Position numbers and translations under genes: made by a program
The notes under the pieces: generated by a model
What the model was told of the DNA's origin: nothing
The model's input: the letters and a program-made list of their open reading frames with translations, nothing else
Database searches by the model: none
Shown: positions 44,860 through 55,077 of the stretch, one piece after another
Numbering within the stretch: position 1 is the first letter of the stretch
Layout of the letters: the number at the start of each line of letters is the position of its first letter
Source: Flavobacterium potami
Lineage (GTDB): Bacteria > Bacteroidota > Bacteroidia > Flavobacteriales > Flavobacteriaceae
Direction: 5' to 3'
Length of the DNA: 64,000 nt
NCBI RefSeq assembly: GCF_020026915.1
Contig: NZ_JAINUY010000001.1
Location: 1,384,436-1,448,435 of the forward strand

Positions 44860-45564
44860 ATGATTAAAGATGTTTATTTGAAATTTAGACGCCTAAATAG
44901 TAGTAGATCAATCCTCATGCTATTTTTTTTTTGCTTACTGATAAGTTTTAAAATTACTGCCCAAAATAATATCAGTAATGAAACCAATCCATATTATAAA
45001 ATAATTTCATTTGGTCAAAAAAATGATTTCGGGAGTTTTACTTCTACTGTAGTCTGGAATATCAGAAATTCTAAAAACAATTCCAACGTTACGCTTTACG
45101 GTTCAGAGATTAATAATTATGTTTTTGAAGAACCGGGCGAATACGAAATTAATTTTCAAGACAACAAAAAACATGTTGGAGAGTGTAATCATGATGATTT
45201 TCCAGCCAGATTTCATATAAAAGTAGAACCAGTCAAGATAATTTTTGATTTTTCAAAAATTAGGTTTTCCAGCAAATTACAAGCAAATACGGATTATACC
45301 GATTTAGAGATCAGCGTCCCTGTAACGATTGACACAAAAAACAATTCAATTTCAAAAGCCTTGAGTCCGGTTATGTCTGTTTCCGGTGTAGGTGCATCAT
45401 TAAAAGCCAAGCCAGTGGAACGTGAAATTGTTTTAACAAATAGAAATCATGTTTTTAAATATAGAGTTTCTGGGAGAATTGATAAACAAACCTATCTCAT
45501 GTTTGATTTTTACGATTTGTATGGTCAGGTTCAAACCTATAATCATCCGCAATTAATAAAATAA
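44860..45564 (+). CDS. Secreted protein of the T9SS surface operon, unknown function
   Basis: The ATG at 44860 is preferred because it is soon followed by a hydrophobic stretch (SILMLFFFCLLISFKITAQN) that looks like a signal peptide; a start at 44737 would add 41 residues that are not conserved in character. The product then has 234 residues, mainly beta strands: STVVWNIRNSKNNSNVTLYG, YEINFQDNK and SKALSPVMSVSGVGASL. No known domain was found. It ends 10 bases before the large surface-protein gene, so the two are co-transcribed and it may be an accessory surface or chaperone-like protein. Confidence 0.7.
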   Translation: MIKDVYLKFRRLNSSRSILMLFFFCLLISFKITAQNNISNETNPYYKIISFGQKNDFGSFTSTVVWNIRNSKNNSNVTLYGSEINNYVFEEPGEYEINFQDNKKHVGECNHDDFPARFHIKVEPVKIIFDFSKIRFSSKLQANTDYTDLEISVPVTIDTKNNSISKALSPVMSVSGVGASLKAKPVEREIVLTNRNHVFKYRVSGRIDKQTYLMFDFYDLYGQVQTYNHPQLIK

Positions 45565-45574
45565 TAAATTTTTT

Positions 45575-48500
45575 ATGGTAATAAATTACTCTGTCTTAAA
45601 TAAGGTTTCGAATTTAAGAAGGGCATTCTATGTGCTTTTTATATTCTTTTTAGGCCAAATTGCAATACATGCGCAGTGTGCTACTCCTGTTATGGGATGC
45701 TCGTTTACTGATTTGTCGAACTTTGGAGTCGATTCCAATAATAATGCGAGAACAATTGAATACGATAACTTCGTTTCCAGTTATCATGCCACTATCGTCA
45801 GGACTTCTGATGGATCTCTTCAGATATGGGGAGAAAAAGTAGCAGGAAGCGGAAGCGCTGATATTCTATCTCCAATAACAATCAATGCAGCAAATTATCC
45901 AGCTCTGAATGCTGCAACTCCTTTAAAAGCGGCATTGGGAAGTGACAACGGAAATTTAGTACAAGGAATTCTGCTGGCAACAGATGGTTTGTACGCATGG
46001 TCTGTGGAAGGAACTGTACTAGACGACCAAATAACTTCTGGAAATTCTTTTGAAAAGCTTACAATCAACGGAAATACAAACGGTTTACCAACGGGCGTAA
46101 ATCCTGGTGATGTTAAAATGATGTTTGCGACTTTTAAAACTTTGGCAATTACAACTTGCGCAGGAGAGGTTTGGGTAATCTCTCAAACGCCTGAAGTGAG
46201 AGGTAACGGCTCAACTGGCGACGCCCTGACTTGGTATCGGGTAACGACTTCGGATCTTGGTAATCCATTTTTGACTGATGTTGTTGCCTGTAGGGGAAAT
46301 TACGATGGATTAATGGCTTTAAAATCGGATGGAAGTGTATATGTTTGGGGATCAAATGTGTTGCTGGGAAACAACACACCGATTATTGCGAATCAAAATA
46401 GGGCAGCGCAAATGACACTGCCTGTAGGTATCACACCAAAAATGATCGGTTCGTCTGGAAACAATACTTTGAGATCGTATTATATTTTAGCTACTGATGG
46501 CAACTTATTTACATTAGGTAGAAATGCCAGCAGACAATTAGGGGACTGGACAGGAACAGATAGATTTTCGTGGGTTCAGCCGAGATATAATTCTGCAACC
46601 GGTCCTGTGATGAATGATATCAAGTGGTTTAGTGTACAAGAGCATGATGCTACCTATGGCAGTGTCAATGTGATCAACAGCAATAAAAACCTATACGCTT
46701 TTGGGCAAAATCATTTCAATTTGCTGGGAGTACCAGGTAATTCCAGTAATCCGTCAATGCCAACCGGTTTGACTGTCAACGATAAAATTTTGGCTGTAGA
46801 AACGGGAGGGCATACTTCAATGATTGTGAAAAATTGTGAAGGTAATTTTGGTTACGCAGGTCACCGAATTAGAGGAAGTATGGGGAACGGAAGCAATGCC
46901 AACGTAACAGAAACAGTGTATACTTTTGCAACTGCACCGGTTCAGATTTGTGGTGTTGAAACACTTCCTGTAATTAAAGTTTCTGCAACAGGAGAAGGGC
47001 CAAACTCAAAATATTGTGTAGGCCAGCCAGTTACTTTAAATCTTACTCCAGCTGGGGGAAAACTTAGTGTATTAAGTGGTCCCGGAAGCGTAAGTGGAAA
47101 CATATTGACATTTACTGGCGAAGGAACAGTAGTAATCGAGTATTCTGTTTCGGATTCCTGCGGAGGTGTCCCAACATTAACAACCAGAAGTTTTGAAACA
47201 GCGCTCTGTCCTTCTGATCTTCAGATAACAAAAGTGGTGGACAACCAAAATCCAAGTATTGGGACTAATAGTGTTTTTACGATTACAGCAACAAATAATG
47301 GTCCTTTCAAAGCATCTGGAGTTGTGGTAAATGATGTACTTCCTTCTGGATATACTTTCGTGAGCGCAACGCCATCAGTCGGAACTTGGTCGGCACCCAA
47401 CTGGACTATCGGCAATCTCGCTAGTGGAGCCAGTGCCACTTTATCTATTACGGCTACAATTAATTCTTCAGGATCATACACCAATACAGCTGTAATTTCA
47501 GGAAATGAAAACGACCCTGATCTTTTAAATAACACATCGACAGTAACACCAGTTGTGCAATCCAATCTTTCTGTAACCAAAACGGCAAGCAATGCAACAC
47601 CAAGTGTCGGAGAAAGAATCACGTTTACCATCACGGCATCCAATGCCGGTCCAAGCACTGCAACAGGAGTTTCTATAAACGATGTACTTCCTTCGGGATA
47701 TACTTTTGTTAGCGCAACGCCATCAGTCGGGACATGGTCGGCACCAAACTGGACAGTCGGCAATCTTGCTAATGGTGCAAATGCTACCTTGTCTGTTGTT
47801 GCTGCAGTAAATGGTTCGGGATCATACACCAATACAGCTGTAATTTCAGGAAATGAAAACGACCCTGATCTTTTAAATAACACATCGACAGTAACACCAG
47901 TTGTGCAATCCAATCTTTCTGTAACCAAAACGGCAAGCAGTGCAACACCAAGTGTAGGAGAAAGAATCACGTTTACCATCACGGCATCCAATGCCGGTCC
48001 AAGCACTGCAACAGGAGTTTCTATAAACGATGTACTTCCTTCGGGATATACTTTTGTTAGCGCAACGCCATCAGTCGGGACATGGTCGGCACCAAACTGG
48101 ACAGTCGGCAATCTTGCTAATGGTGCAAATGCTACCTTGTCTGTTGTTGCTGCAGTAAATGGTTCGGGATCATACACCAATACAGCAATAATTTCGGGTA
48201 ATGAAAATGATCCGGATCTTTTAAATAACACATCGACAGTAACACCAGTTGTGCAATCCAATCTTTCTGTCACCAAAACGGCAAGTAGTGCAACACCAAG
48301 TGTCGGAGAAAGAATCACGTTTACCATCACGGCATCCAATGCTGGGCCAAGTACTGCAACAGGGGTTTCTATAAACGATGTACTTCCTTCGGGATATACT
48401 TTTGTTAGCGCAACGCCATCAGTCGGGACATGGTCGGCACCCAACTGGACAGTTGGCAATCTGGCTAATGGTGCAAATGCTACCTTGTCTGTTGTTGCTG

Positions 48501-51220
48501 AAGTGAATGGTTCGGGATCATACACCAATACAGCAGTAATTTCGGGTAATGAAAATGATCCGGATCTTTTAAACAATACCGCGACGGTAACACCAGTTGT
48601 GCAATCCAATCTTTTTGTCACCAAAACGGCAAGTATTACAACACCAAGTGTCGGAGAAAGAATCACGTTTACCATCACGGCATCTAATGCTGGGCCAAGT
48701 ACTGCAACAGGGGTTTCTATAAACGATGTACTTCCTTCGGGATATACTTTTGTTAGCGCAACGCCATCAGTCGGGACATGGTCGGCACCAAACTGGACGG
48801 TCGGAAATCTTGCCCATAATGCAAATGCAACCCTTACAGTTACTGCAATCGTAAATGCGACAGGTTCTTACACTAATACAGCTATTATTTCAGGAGAACA
48901 GGATGATCCGGATAGAAATAATAATACAGCTTCTGTAACACCAAATGTAAATCATCTGCCTATTGCTTATGATGATACAAATGCCAATATACCGTCAACA
49001 TCAGATGCTACGGCAATCAATCCTTTGCGGGCAACAGATTCAGATGGGACTATTGTGAGTTTTACAGTTATAACCTTACCATCAAATGGAGTTTTGGCTC
49101 TGAATGGAAATCCTATTGCAGCGGGTCAGGTTTTGACTCCATCGGAAGCTGCAAATCTTACTTATGATCCAAGTGGATTATTTACAGGAAACGATACTTT
49201 TACTTTTTTGGCAACAGACAATTCAGGCGCGGTTTCAGCATCAGCAACGATTACGATTCCTGTTGGTAATAATCCGCCAGTCGCGCATGATGGTTTAGGC
49301 GTAACAATTCCTTCAAAAGCCGGGGCAACTCAATTAGATCCTTTGACAGCAACAGATACAGATGGAACTGTCGAGAGTTATACGATTGTAACGCTACCGT
49401 CTCATGGAGTTTTGACTTTAAACGGAACGGCAATAACTGCGGGACAGGTTTTGACACCGGTAGAGGCTTCAAACATTATGTACGATCCTAATGGGAATTT
49501 TGCAGGAAACGACAGTTTTACTTTTACAGCAACAGACAATGACGGAGCCATTGATCAAACCCCGGCTGTAATTACGATTACGATTGAAAATACTGATATT
49601 GATGCAGTTTTAGATCAGCAGAGTGTAGTAAGCACCGATCAAACGATTACGGTTTTGAATGTTTTGGACAATGATACTTTAGATCACAACCCAGTGATTC
49701 TTTCTGAAGTTGATTTGAAAATTTTAGTTCCAGATTCAAGTGGATTTTTAACATTAAATCCGGATGGAACAATAGAATTGGCTGCCAATACGCCTGCAGG
49801 AGTTTATACTTTGACGTATGAGATTTGTGAAAAAGCAAATACAACCAATTGCAGTTCTGCCCAGGTTTCTATTACTGTTGAAGAACCAAATTTTGAAATA
49901 AAAGCAGAAACCCATTGCGCTAACAATTTACCTTATGTCTCCTATGAAGTTGTGGAAGATAATTTCACTCCAAACGGATTATTGACAATTAATTGGATCA
50001 ACAACAACGGCGATGTGGTAGCTACACAAAGCAACATGCCTTTAAAGGGAGATATTTTATGGCTAGGAACAACGGTTGACAGCAACAACAATCGCACAAA
50101 CTGGCCAGGTTGGAAGTTTGTTAACGGACAATGGATTCCCGATAATGACGGATTTCAATCCGCTTTTACCCTACAGTTTGTATTGAACTCAAATAAAACG
50201 GTTGTAGTTAATTATCCTTCTGGAAGTTCATGTAATGCAAGACCGCCATTTACCATCCAGGCTATAGACGAACCAAACGTAATATTAGCCGATGGAACTA
50301 ACGGTTCTATGGAAATTGTAAATGTTTTGGATAATGATCTATTGAACGGCAATCCTGTAAAAGCGGCTGAAGTTGAGGTAAAAGGATTGGATTTTCCAAC
50401 AGGAATCACTATAAATCCTGATGGAACAATAGACGTAGCGCCAAATACAGCAGGAGGAAGTTATACGATAACTTACGAAATTTGTGAAGCTGCCCATTTA
50501 TCCAACTGCAGTACAGCAACAGTTTCGATTTTTGTTGAAGTTCCATCAGTTGCCATTTTGAAAACAGTAACCTTTAATGATACAAATGGTAACGGATTTT
50601 CAGAAGCAGGAGAAACCCTGACATATAATTTTTCTATAACCAATACCGGTAACACAGATCTTCAAAACATTTTGATAGCAGATCCTTTACCAGGAATTAT
50701 CCTGAATGGAGGTCCGATCAATCTTGCCGTTGGAGAGACAGATAATTCGACTTTCTCAGCAACTTATACGTTGTCGCAATTAGATGTAAATCAAGGAATG
50801 GTCAGCAATCAGGCTACAGTCTCAGCAGTAACCAAAAATGGTAGTATCGTTTTAGACAAATCCCATCCTACAGATTTTAATAATGATGGTTTTACAACCA
50901 TAGAACTGAACGGATGTGTCATCAAAGTCTTTAATGCCGTCTCTGCAGATGGAGATGGAATCAATGAAAAATTTGTCATCAGAGGCTTGGAGTGTTTTCC
51001 AGACAACACGGTTCAGATATTCAACAGATGGGGAGTTTTGGTTTTTGAAAGGGATCATTACAATAATAACGATATTGTTTTTAGGGGTATTTCAGAAGGA
51101 AGGGTTACCCATAAAGAAGCAGACGGATTACCGGAAGGAACCTATTATTATATTCTAAGATATAAAGATGGCCAGTCAAACCCGAGACAGGAAGCAGGAT
51201 ATTTATACTTTACCAGATAA
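45575..51220 (+). CDS. Giant T9SS surface adhesin-like protein with DUF11 repeats
   Basis: The 1881-residue protein has a signal peptide (about residues 10-36, ending AIHAQ). Residues 40-460 resemble RCC1-type beta-propeller repeats (DGSVYVWGSNVLLG, DGNLFTLGRNASRQLGD). Residues about 547-1125 are five DUF11 repeats of 116 residues; units 2 to 5 are almost identical even in DNA. Two cadherin/VCBS-like modules follow (PLRATDSDGTIVSF, PLTATDTDGTVESY), then further Ig-like modules. The end (about 1790-1881) has IKVFNAVSADGDGINEKFVI and VQIFNRWGVLVFERD, the hallmarks of a type B (CHU_C) T9SS sorting domain, as in SprB-like gliding or adhesion proteins. With the PorP-like and OmpA-like genes downstream it forms an SprB/SprF-type set. 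Confidence 0.92.
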   Translation: MVINYSVLNKVSNLRRAFYVLFIFFLGQIAIHAQCATPVMGCSFTDLSNFGVDSNNNARTIEYDNFVSSYHATIVRTSDGSLQIWGEKVAGSGSADILSPITINAANYPALNAATPLKAALGSDNGNLVQGILLATDGLYAWSVEGTVLDDQITSGNSFEKLTINGNTNGLPTGVNPGDVKMMFATFKTLAITTCAGEVWVISQTPEVRGNGSTGDALTWYRVTTSDLGNPFLTDVVACRGNYDGLMALKSDGSVYVWGSNVLLGNNTPIIANQNRAAQMTLPVGITPKMIGSSGNNTLRSYYILATDGNLFTLGRNASRQLGDWTGTDRFSWVQPRYNSATGPVMNDIKWFSVQEHDATYGSVNVINSNKNLYAFGQNHFNLLGVPGNSSNPSMPTGLTVNDKILAVETGGHTSMIVKNCEGNFGYAGHRIRGSMGNGSNANVTETVYTFATAPVQICGVETLPVIKVSATGEGPNSKYCVGQPVTLNLTPAGGKLSVLSGPGSVSGNILTFTGEGTVVIEYSVSDSCGGVPTLTTRSFETALCPSDLQITKVVDNQNPSIGTNSVFTITATNNGPFKASGVVVNDVLPSGYTFVSATPSVGTWSAPNWTIGNLASGASATLSITATINSSGSYTNTAVISGNENDPDLLNNTSTVTPVVQSNLSVTKTASNATPSVGERITFTITASNAGPSTATGVSINDVLPSGYTFVSATPSVGTWSAPNWTVGNLANGANATLSVVAAVNGSGSYTNTAVISGNENDPDLLNNTSTVTPVVQSNLSVTKTASSATPSVGERITFTITASNAGPSTATGVSINDVLPSGYTFVSATPSVGTWSAPNWTVGNLANGANATLSVVAAVNGSGSYTNTAIISGNENDPDLLNNTSTVTPVVQSNLSVTKTASSATPSVGERITFTITASNAGPSTATGVSINDVLPSGYTFVSATPSVGTWSAPNWTVGNLANGANATLSVVAEVNGSGSYTNTAVISGNENDPDLLNNTATVTPVVQSNLFVTKTASITTPSVGERITFTITASNAGPSTATGVSINDVLPSGYTFVSATPSVGTWSAPNWTVGNLAHNANATLTVTAIVNATGSYTNTAIISGEQDDPDRNNNTASVTPNVNHLPIAYDDTNANIPSTSDATAINPLRATDSDGTIVSFTVITLPSNGVLALNGNPIAAGQVLTPSEAANLTYDPSGLFTGNDTFTFLATDNSGAVSASATITIPVGNNPPVAHDGLGVTIPSKAGATQLDPLTATDTDGTVESYTIVTLPSHGVLTLNGTAITAGQVLTPVEASNIMYDPNGNFAGNDSFTFTATDNDGAIDQTPAVITITIENTDIDAVLDQQSVVSTDQTITVLNVLDNDTLDHNPVILSEVDLKILVPDSSGFLTLNPDGTIELAANTPAGVYTLTYEICEKANTTNCSSAQVSITVEEPNFEIKAETHCANNLPYVSYEVVEDNFTPNGLLTINWINNNGDVVATQSNMPLKGDILWLGTTVDSNNNRTNWPGWKFVNGQWIPDNDGFQSAFTLQFVLNSNKTVVVNYPSGSSCNARPPFTIQAIDEPNVILADGTNGSMEIVNVLDNDLLNGNPVKAAEVEVKGLDFPTGITINPDGTIDVAPNTAGGSYTITYEICEAAHLSNCSTATVSIFVEVPSVAILKTVTFNDTNGNGFSEAGETLTYNFSITNTGNTDLQNILIADPLPGIILNGGPINLAVGETDNSTFSATYTLSQLDVNQGMVSNQATVSAVTKNGSIVLDKSHPTDFNNDGFTTIELNGCVIKVFNAVSADGDGINEKFVIRGLECFPDNTVQIFNRWGVLVFERDHYNNNDIVFRGISEGRVTHKEADGLPEGTYYYILRYKDGQSNPRQEAGYLYFTR
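47213..48952 (+). repeat. Five tandem DUF11 repeats of 348 bp
   Basis: Unit starts at about 47213, 47561, 47909, 48257 and 48605 are exactly 348 bases (116 codons) apart. Unit 1 is clearly diverged in protein and DNA. Units 2 to 5 share very long identical stretches, for example the whole coding part for SVGERITFTITASNAGPS. Such near identity of long direct repeats points to recent duplication or gene conversion and lets copy number change by recombination. Confidence 0.95.
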
Positions 51221-51275
51221 TATTTATACCAATTAAATGGCTTTGTAGAAAGAAGCCATTATCAAAATAAAATAG

Positions 51276-52190
51276 ATGAAAAAAATAGTTTTTGCTCTAA
51301 TGTCCTTTTTTTGTTGGGCCGCCGGTTTTGCACAGCAAGATGCGCAATTCACACAATACATGTACAATACGATAAACATCAATCCTGCGTATGCGGGATC
51401 AAGAGGAATGCTGAGTCTATTTGGCTTGTATCGTACACAATGGGTTGGGCTAGATGGCGCTCCTGAAACCAGCAGTTTTTCGATAAACACGCCACTAAGC
51501 CATAATCTTGGGTTGGGTGTATCTTTGGTTAATGATAAAATTGGTCCGACAAACGAGAATAATTTATCGGTGGATTTCTCTTATTCCATACCAACATCGG
51601 AAAACGCCCAGCTTTCTTTTGGAATAAAGGGAAGTGCCAATGCTTTCAAATTGGATCCAAATAAATTAAGTCCGGAAACTGCTGGCGATCCAAAATTTCA
51701 GGATTTCAACAATAGGATTACGCCAAATGTCGGAGCCGGAATTTATTGGCATACCGACAAAGCTTATGTAGGCTTATCGGTGCCTAATTTTATCCAGACC
51801 AATCGTTATAATGATAATGAGATCGCTATTTATAAGGAAAAGATCAACTATTATCTTATGGCAGGTTATGTGTTTAATTTGGATTATTATGACAGGATCA
51901 AATTCAAACCAGCCTTATTGACAAAAATGGTTGAAGGCTCGCCATTGCAGGTCGATGTTTCTGCTAATTTTATGTTTAATGACAAATTTGTAATCGGTGC
52001 AGCCTACAGATGGAGCGCATCAATTAGTGCATTGGCCGGCTTCCAAATTACAGACGGTATGTATCTCGGATACGCCTACGATCGCGAAACAACAAGATTG
52101 GCCAATTATAATTCGGGTTCGCATGAAATCTTTCTTCGTTTCGAATTCTTAAACAAATACAGCCGTATAACTTCACCAAGATTCTTTTAA
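51276..52190 (+). CDS. PorP/SprF-family outer-membrane protein
   Basis: This 304-residue protein has a signal peptide (residues 1-19, ending GFAQQ) and then the family start DAQFTQYMYNTININPAYAGSRG, where PAYAGS is typical for PorP/SprF proteins of the type IX secretion and gliding system. Beta-barrel-like segments follow (LSVDFSYSIPTSENAQLSFGIKG, VGLSVPNF, YLGYAYD), and the end is aromatic (Phe-Phe). SprF-like proteins are needed for surface delivery of their adjacent SprB-like partner, here the gene at 45575. The OmpA-like gene follows two bases after its stop. Confidence 0.93.
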   Translation: MKKIVFALMSFFCWAAGFAQQDAQFTQYMYNTININPAYAGSRGMLSLFGLYRTQWVGLDGAPETSSFSINTPLSHNLGLGVSLVNDKIGPTNENNLSVDFSYSIPTSENAQLSFGIKGSANAFKLDPNKLSPETAGDPKFQDFNNRITPNVGAGIYWHTDKAYVGLSVPNFIQTNRYNDNEIAIYKEKINYYLMAGYVFNLDYYDRIKFKPALLTKMVEGSPLQVDVSANFMFNDKFVIGAAYRWSASISALAGFQITDGMYLGYAYDRETTRLANYNSGSHEIFLRFEFLNKYSRITSPRFF

Positions 52191-52192
52191 TC

Positions 52193-54130
52193 ATGAAATT
52201 TAAAAATTTAATAATAAATCTAGTTTTCTCTCTTTCATTTTTTTATGGAACAGCCCAAAATGCCGCACTAAAGAAAGCAAAAAAAGATTATGATAAATAT
52301 GCTTTTGTAGACGCTATTTCTATTTATGAAAAAGTTGCAGAAAGACGTTATGGCGACGAAAAGATGTTTCAAAAATTAGGGAACGCCTACTATTTTAATG
52401 CCGAACATACAAAAGCAGTAAAATGGTATGCTGCCCTGTTTGCTTTAAATGATCAGCAAAAATCGGAATATTGCTATAGATATTCCCAAGCCTTAAAATC
52501 TATTGGAGAATATAAAAAAGCAGATGAAGTGCTTGAAAAACTTAATGAAAAAGTGGAAAGCGATACGAGAGGAGAATTGTTTGCCAATAATAAGAATTAT
52601 TTGGAGCAGATCAAATTCAATTCCGGAAGATTTGAAATTGCAGATGCAGGAATTAATTCCGTTCATTCGGACTATGGAAGTACTATTTTAAAAAACAAAC
52701 TGGTATTTGCATCGGCAAGAGATACAGGTCTGGTAACGAAGAAATTATTCAAATGGACCAATAAATCCTTTACCAATTTATATGCAGCCGAAATAAATTC
52801 GGATGGAAGTCTAAAAGCCCCAAGACGATTTGACAATAAAATCAATACCAAGTTTAACGAATCGACTCCCACTTTTACTAAAGATGGAAAGACAATGTAT
52901 TTTACCCGCAATAATTTCCTAAAAGGAAAAAAAGGCAAGAATGAAGAGAAAATTACATTATTAAAAATCTACAAAGCAGAATATGTAGTTGATAAATGGA
53001 CTAACATTGTAGAACTTCCTTTCAACAGTAATCAATACAGCACTGCTCATCCCGCTTTGAGTACAGATGAAAAGAAGTTGTATTTTGCTTCAGATATGCC
53101 CGGAGGTTCCGGTCAGTCTGATTTGTATAGCGTAACTATAAATGATGATGGGACTTTTGGAAAACCTGAAAATCTGGGACCCGGAATCAATACAGAAGAA
53201 AGGGAAACCTTTCCTTTTATCTCTGGAGATAACGAGTTGTATTTTGCCAGCGACGGCCGACCTGGATTGGGAGGTTTGGATATTTTTTGTTCCAAGATTC
53301 TTAAAGATGGCGATTTCGGTCTAGTGCAAAATGTTGGAGAACCTGTAAATACAAAATTTGACGATTTTGCTTTCGTAATAGATCATTTGACAAGAATCGG
53401 ATTTTATTCTTCAAATAAGGAGGGCGGAATTGGCAATGATGATATATACAAGTTTTTGGAAACCCGAAAATTAAATTGTCATAAAACCCTATCCGGTATT
53501 ATCACAGATAGCGAAAGTGGCGAAGGATTAATGGGAGTTACTGTTGTTTTATTGGATGAAAAATTTGAAAAATTAGAAGAAATAACCACAAGCAAAGAAG
53601 GTATTTACAGTTTTGAAATAAAGTGTAATACCAAGTATTACATTAGAGCTTTAAAAGAAGATTATGAAACTACTGAAAGTGAAGTAGAAATTGATCCATC
53701 TACAGATCAATCCGAATTAAATCTTAAGTTAGAAAAACGAATTCGTCCAATTGCGGTTGGAACAGATTTGGCTAAAACTTTAAAAATTCCTTTTATCTAT
53801 TTTGATTTGGACAAAGCTATCATAAAAAAAGAAGCTGTTTTTGAGCTTGAGAAAATTTTAGCCGTATTAGAGCAATATCCTGACATGAAAATTGATGTCC
53901 GTTCTCATACCGACAGTAGGCAGAGCAAAAATTACAACATGGTTTTATCTGATAAAAGAGCAAAAGCAACTTTGGACTGGTTTGTAAAAAGAGGAATTGC
54001 TCCTTCCAGATTAACTGGAAAGGGTTACGGTGAAAGCCAATTGGTCAATGAATGTTCTGATGGAGTAAAATGCAGTGAGGAGGAGCACAGGCTGAACAGA
54101 AGAAGTGAATTTGTCATCGTCTCATTTTAA
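52193..54130 (+). CDS. OmpA-family protein with PD40 repeats and TPRs (PorE/SprE-like arrangement)
   Basis: The 645-residue protein has a signal peptide (about residues 1-21). TPR-like helices cover about 25-150 (AEHTKAVKWYAALFALNDQ). A WD40-like PD40 propeller covers about 150-420 (ARDTGLVTKKL, YFASDMPGGSGQSDLY, YFASDGRPGLGGLDIF). A carboxypeptidase regulatory-like module follows at about 435-510 (LSGIITDSESGEGLMGVTVV). The C-terminal OmpA domain shows IYFDLDKAIIKKEA and DVRSHTDSRQSKNYNMVLSDKRA, which bind peptidoglycan. It is likely to anchor the PorP-like partner to the cell wall. It is the last gene of the operon. Confidence 0.92.
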   Translation: MKFKNLIINLVFSLSFFYGTAQNAALKKAKKDYDKYAFVDAISIYEKVAERRYGDEKMFQKLGNAYYFNAEHTKAVKWYAALFALNDQQKSEYCYRYSQALKSIGEYKKADEVLEKLNEKVESDTRGELFANNKNYLEQIKFNSGRFEIADAGINSVHSDYGSTILKNKLVFASARDTGLVTKKLFKWTNKSFTNLYAAEINSDGSLKAPRRFDNKINTKFNESTPTFTKDGKTMYFTRNNFLKGKKGKNEEKITLLKIYKAEYVVDKWTNIVELPFNSNQYSTAHPALSTDEKKLYFASDMPGGSGQSDLYSVTINDDGTFGKPENLGPGINTEERETFPFISGDNELYFASDGRPGLGGLDIFCSKILKDGDFGLVQNVGEPVNTKFDDFAFVIDHLTRIGFYSSNKEGGIGNDDIYKFLETRKLNCHKTLSGIITDSESGEGLMGVTVVLLDEKFEKLEEITTSKEGIYSFEIKCNTKYYIRALKEDYETTESEVEIDPSTDQSELNLKLEKRIRPIAVGTDLAKTLKIPFIYFDLDKAIIKKEAVFELEKILAVLEQYPDMKIDVRSHTDSRQSKNYNMVLSDKRAKATLDWFVKRGIAPSRLTGKGYGESQLVNECSDGVKCSEEEHRLNRRSEFVIVSF

Positions 54131-54274
54131 TATGAATAGAAAATGTACCAAATCGACATTATTACTGATTCAATTAGATTGTAAGATTCTCCGCAAATTA
54201 GCAAAAACCTAAATCTCTATAGATATAAATTTATGTAGATTTTCAAATTTTTATCCAACGAATAATTTTAAACT

Positions 54275-54742
54275 ATGTTGCAACAGCAGAATTCCATTAC
54301 GAGTATTTACCTGGCAGAGGATGACGAAGATGACAGCACTTTATTTCTGGAAGTTTTCAGCGAAATCCATCCTGAAATTGCTGTAAATGTATCCGAAGAT
54401 GGTCAGCAGCTTTTAGATCATCTTCATGAAACGATGTGGGATAAACCTCAAATAATATTTCTGGACATAAACATGCCTCTTAAAAACGGTTTTGAATGCC
54501 TGAAAGAAATCAGGAGCAGTAGCTGTTTTGATTCAATAAAAATAGTGATGTTTTCGACCAGCAGCAGCAAGCTGCATATAGAACTCTGTTACAAACTGGG
54601 AGCCGATCTTTATGCGGTTAAGCCAGGACCTTTTCAAGAGGTTAGAGAAATCATTAAGGATATTATGACAGTTGATTGGGGAAAAACCGAAAGAAACAGA
54701 TCAGAGTTCCTTCTGTCCGCTAATAAAATGAGTATCGTATAA
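54275..54742 (+). CDS. Receiver-only response regulator
   Basis: This 155-residue receiver shows LAEDDEDDSTLFL, phosphoacceptor Asp64 in IIFLDINMPLKNGFECL, IVMFSTSSS as the switch segment and YAVKPGPFQEV with the conserved Lys. It has no output domain. It resembles the receivers at 30112 and 32228 more than 20 kb away, and TVDWG near the end also recalls TVMNMDW-type tails there. It follows the OmpA-like gene after 144 bases and could be transcribed with the surface operon, or separately. Confidence 0.92.
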   Translation: MLQQQNSITSIYLAEDDEDDSTLFLEVFSEIHPEIAVNVSEDGQQLLDHLHETMWDKPQIIFLDINMPLKNGFECLKEIRSSSCFDSIKIVMFSTSSSKLHIELCYKLGADLYAVKPGPFQEVREIIKDIMTVDWGKTERNRSEFLLSANKMSIV

Positions 54743-55044
54743 AAAACTGCTGCCTAGTTTTGGACATGACTTACTTAAATGGAACGAAAGAGATTTTTTG
54801 GTTTGTTTTTATAAATGTTTATGGATTGTACTGCCATTGTTTTAAATATGTGCTGTGCAAATAAGTTTGAAGCGCTGTAATCTTATGGAAATATCCTGCA
54901 AGCTTTTGATTATCTGTTGTTGTGATTTTGATTTTATAATTGTAACAGAACTGTTTAACAAACCAAAAAAATAGCAGTGGACTGGCGCGATTCATTTGGG
55001 GTTCTGTTGAATGATTTAGTTAGTCATAGCATACATGCCGAATT

Positions 55045-55070
55045 ACTCCCAAGTTTTTGGGAGTTTTTTT
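55045..55070 (+). terminator. Intrinsic terminator
   Basis: ACTCCCAA (55045-55052) pairs with TTGGGAGT (55057-55064) over a 4-base loop and is followed by six T residues. It probably ends plus-strand transcription from the receiver gene at 54275 or from read-through. Confidence 0.85.
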
Positions 55071-55077
55071 ATGCAGT

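Noticed and set aside
47221..48678. 485-codon open frame on the minus strand across the DUF11 repeats
   Set aside because: It is the antisense of a repeated coding sequence and owes its length to the repeat; the plus-strand frame has a clear signal peptide, domains and sorting signal.
47213..48952. Possible CRISPR array or mobile repeat in the repetitive block
   Set aside because: The period is 348 bp, in frame, and translates into DUF11 domains; there are no short repeats with unique spacers.
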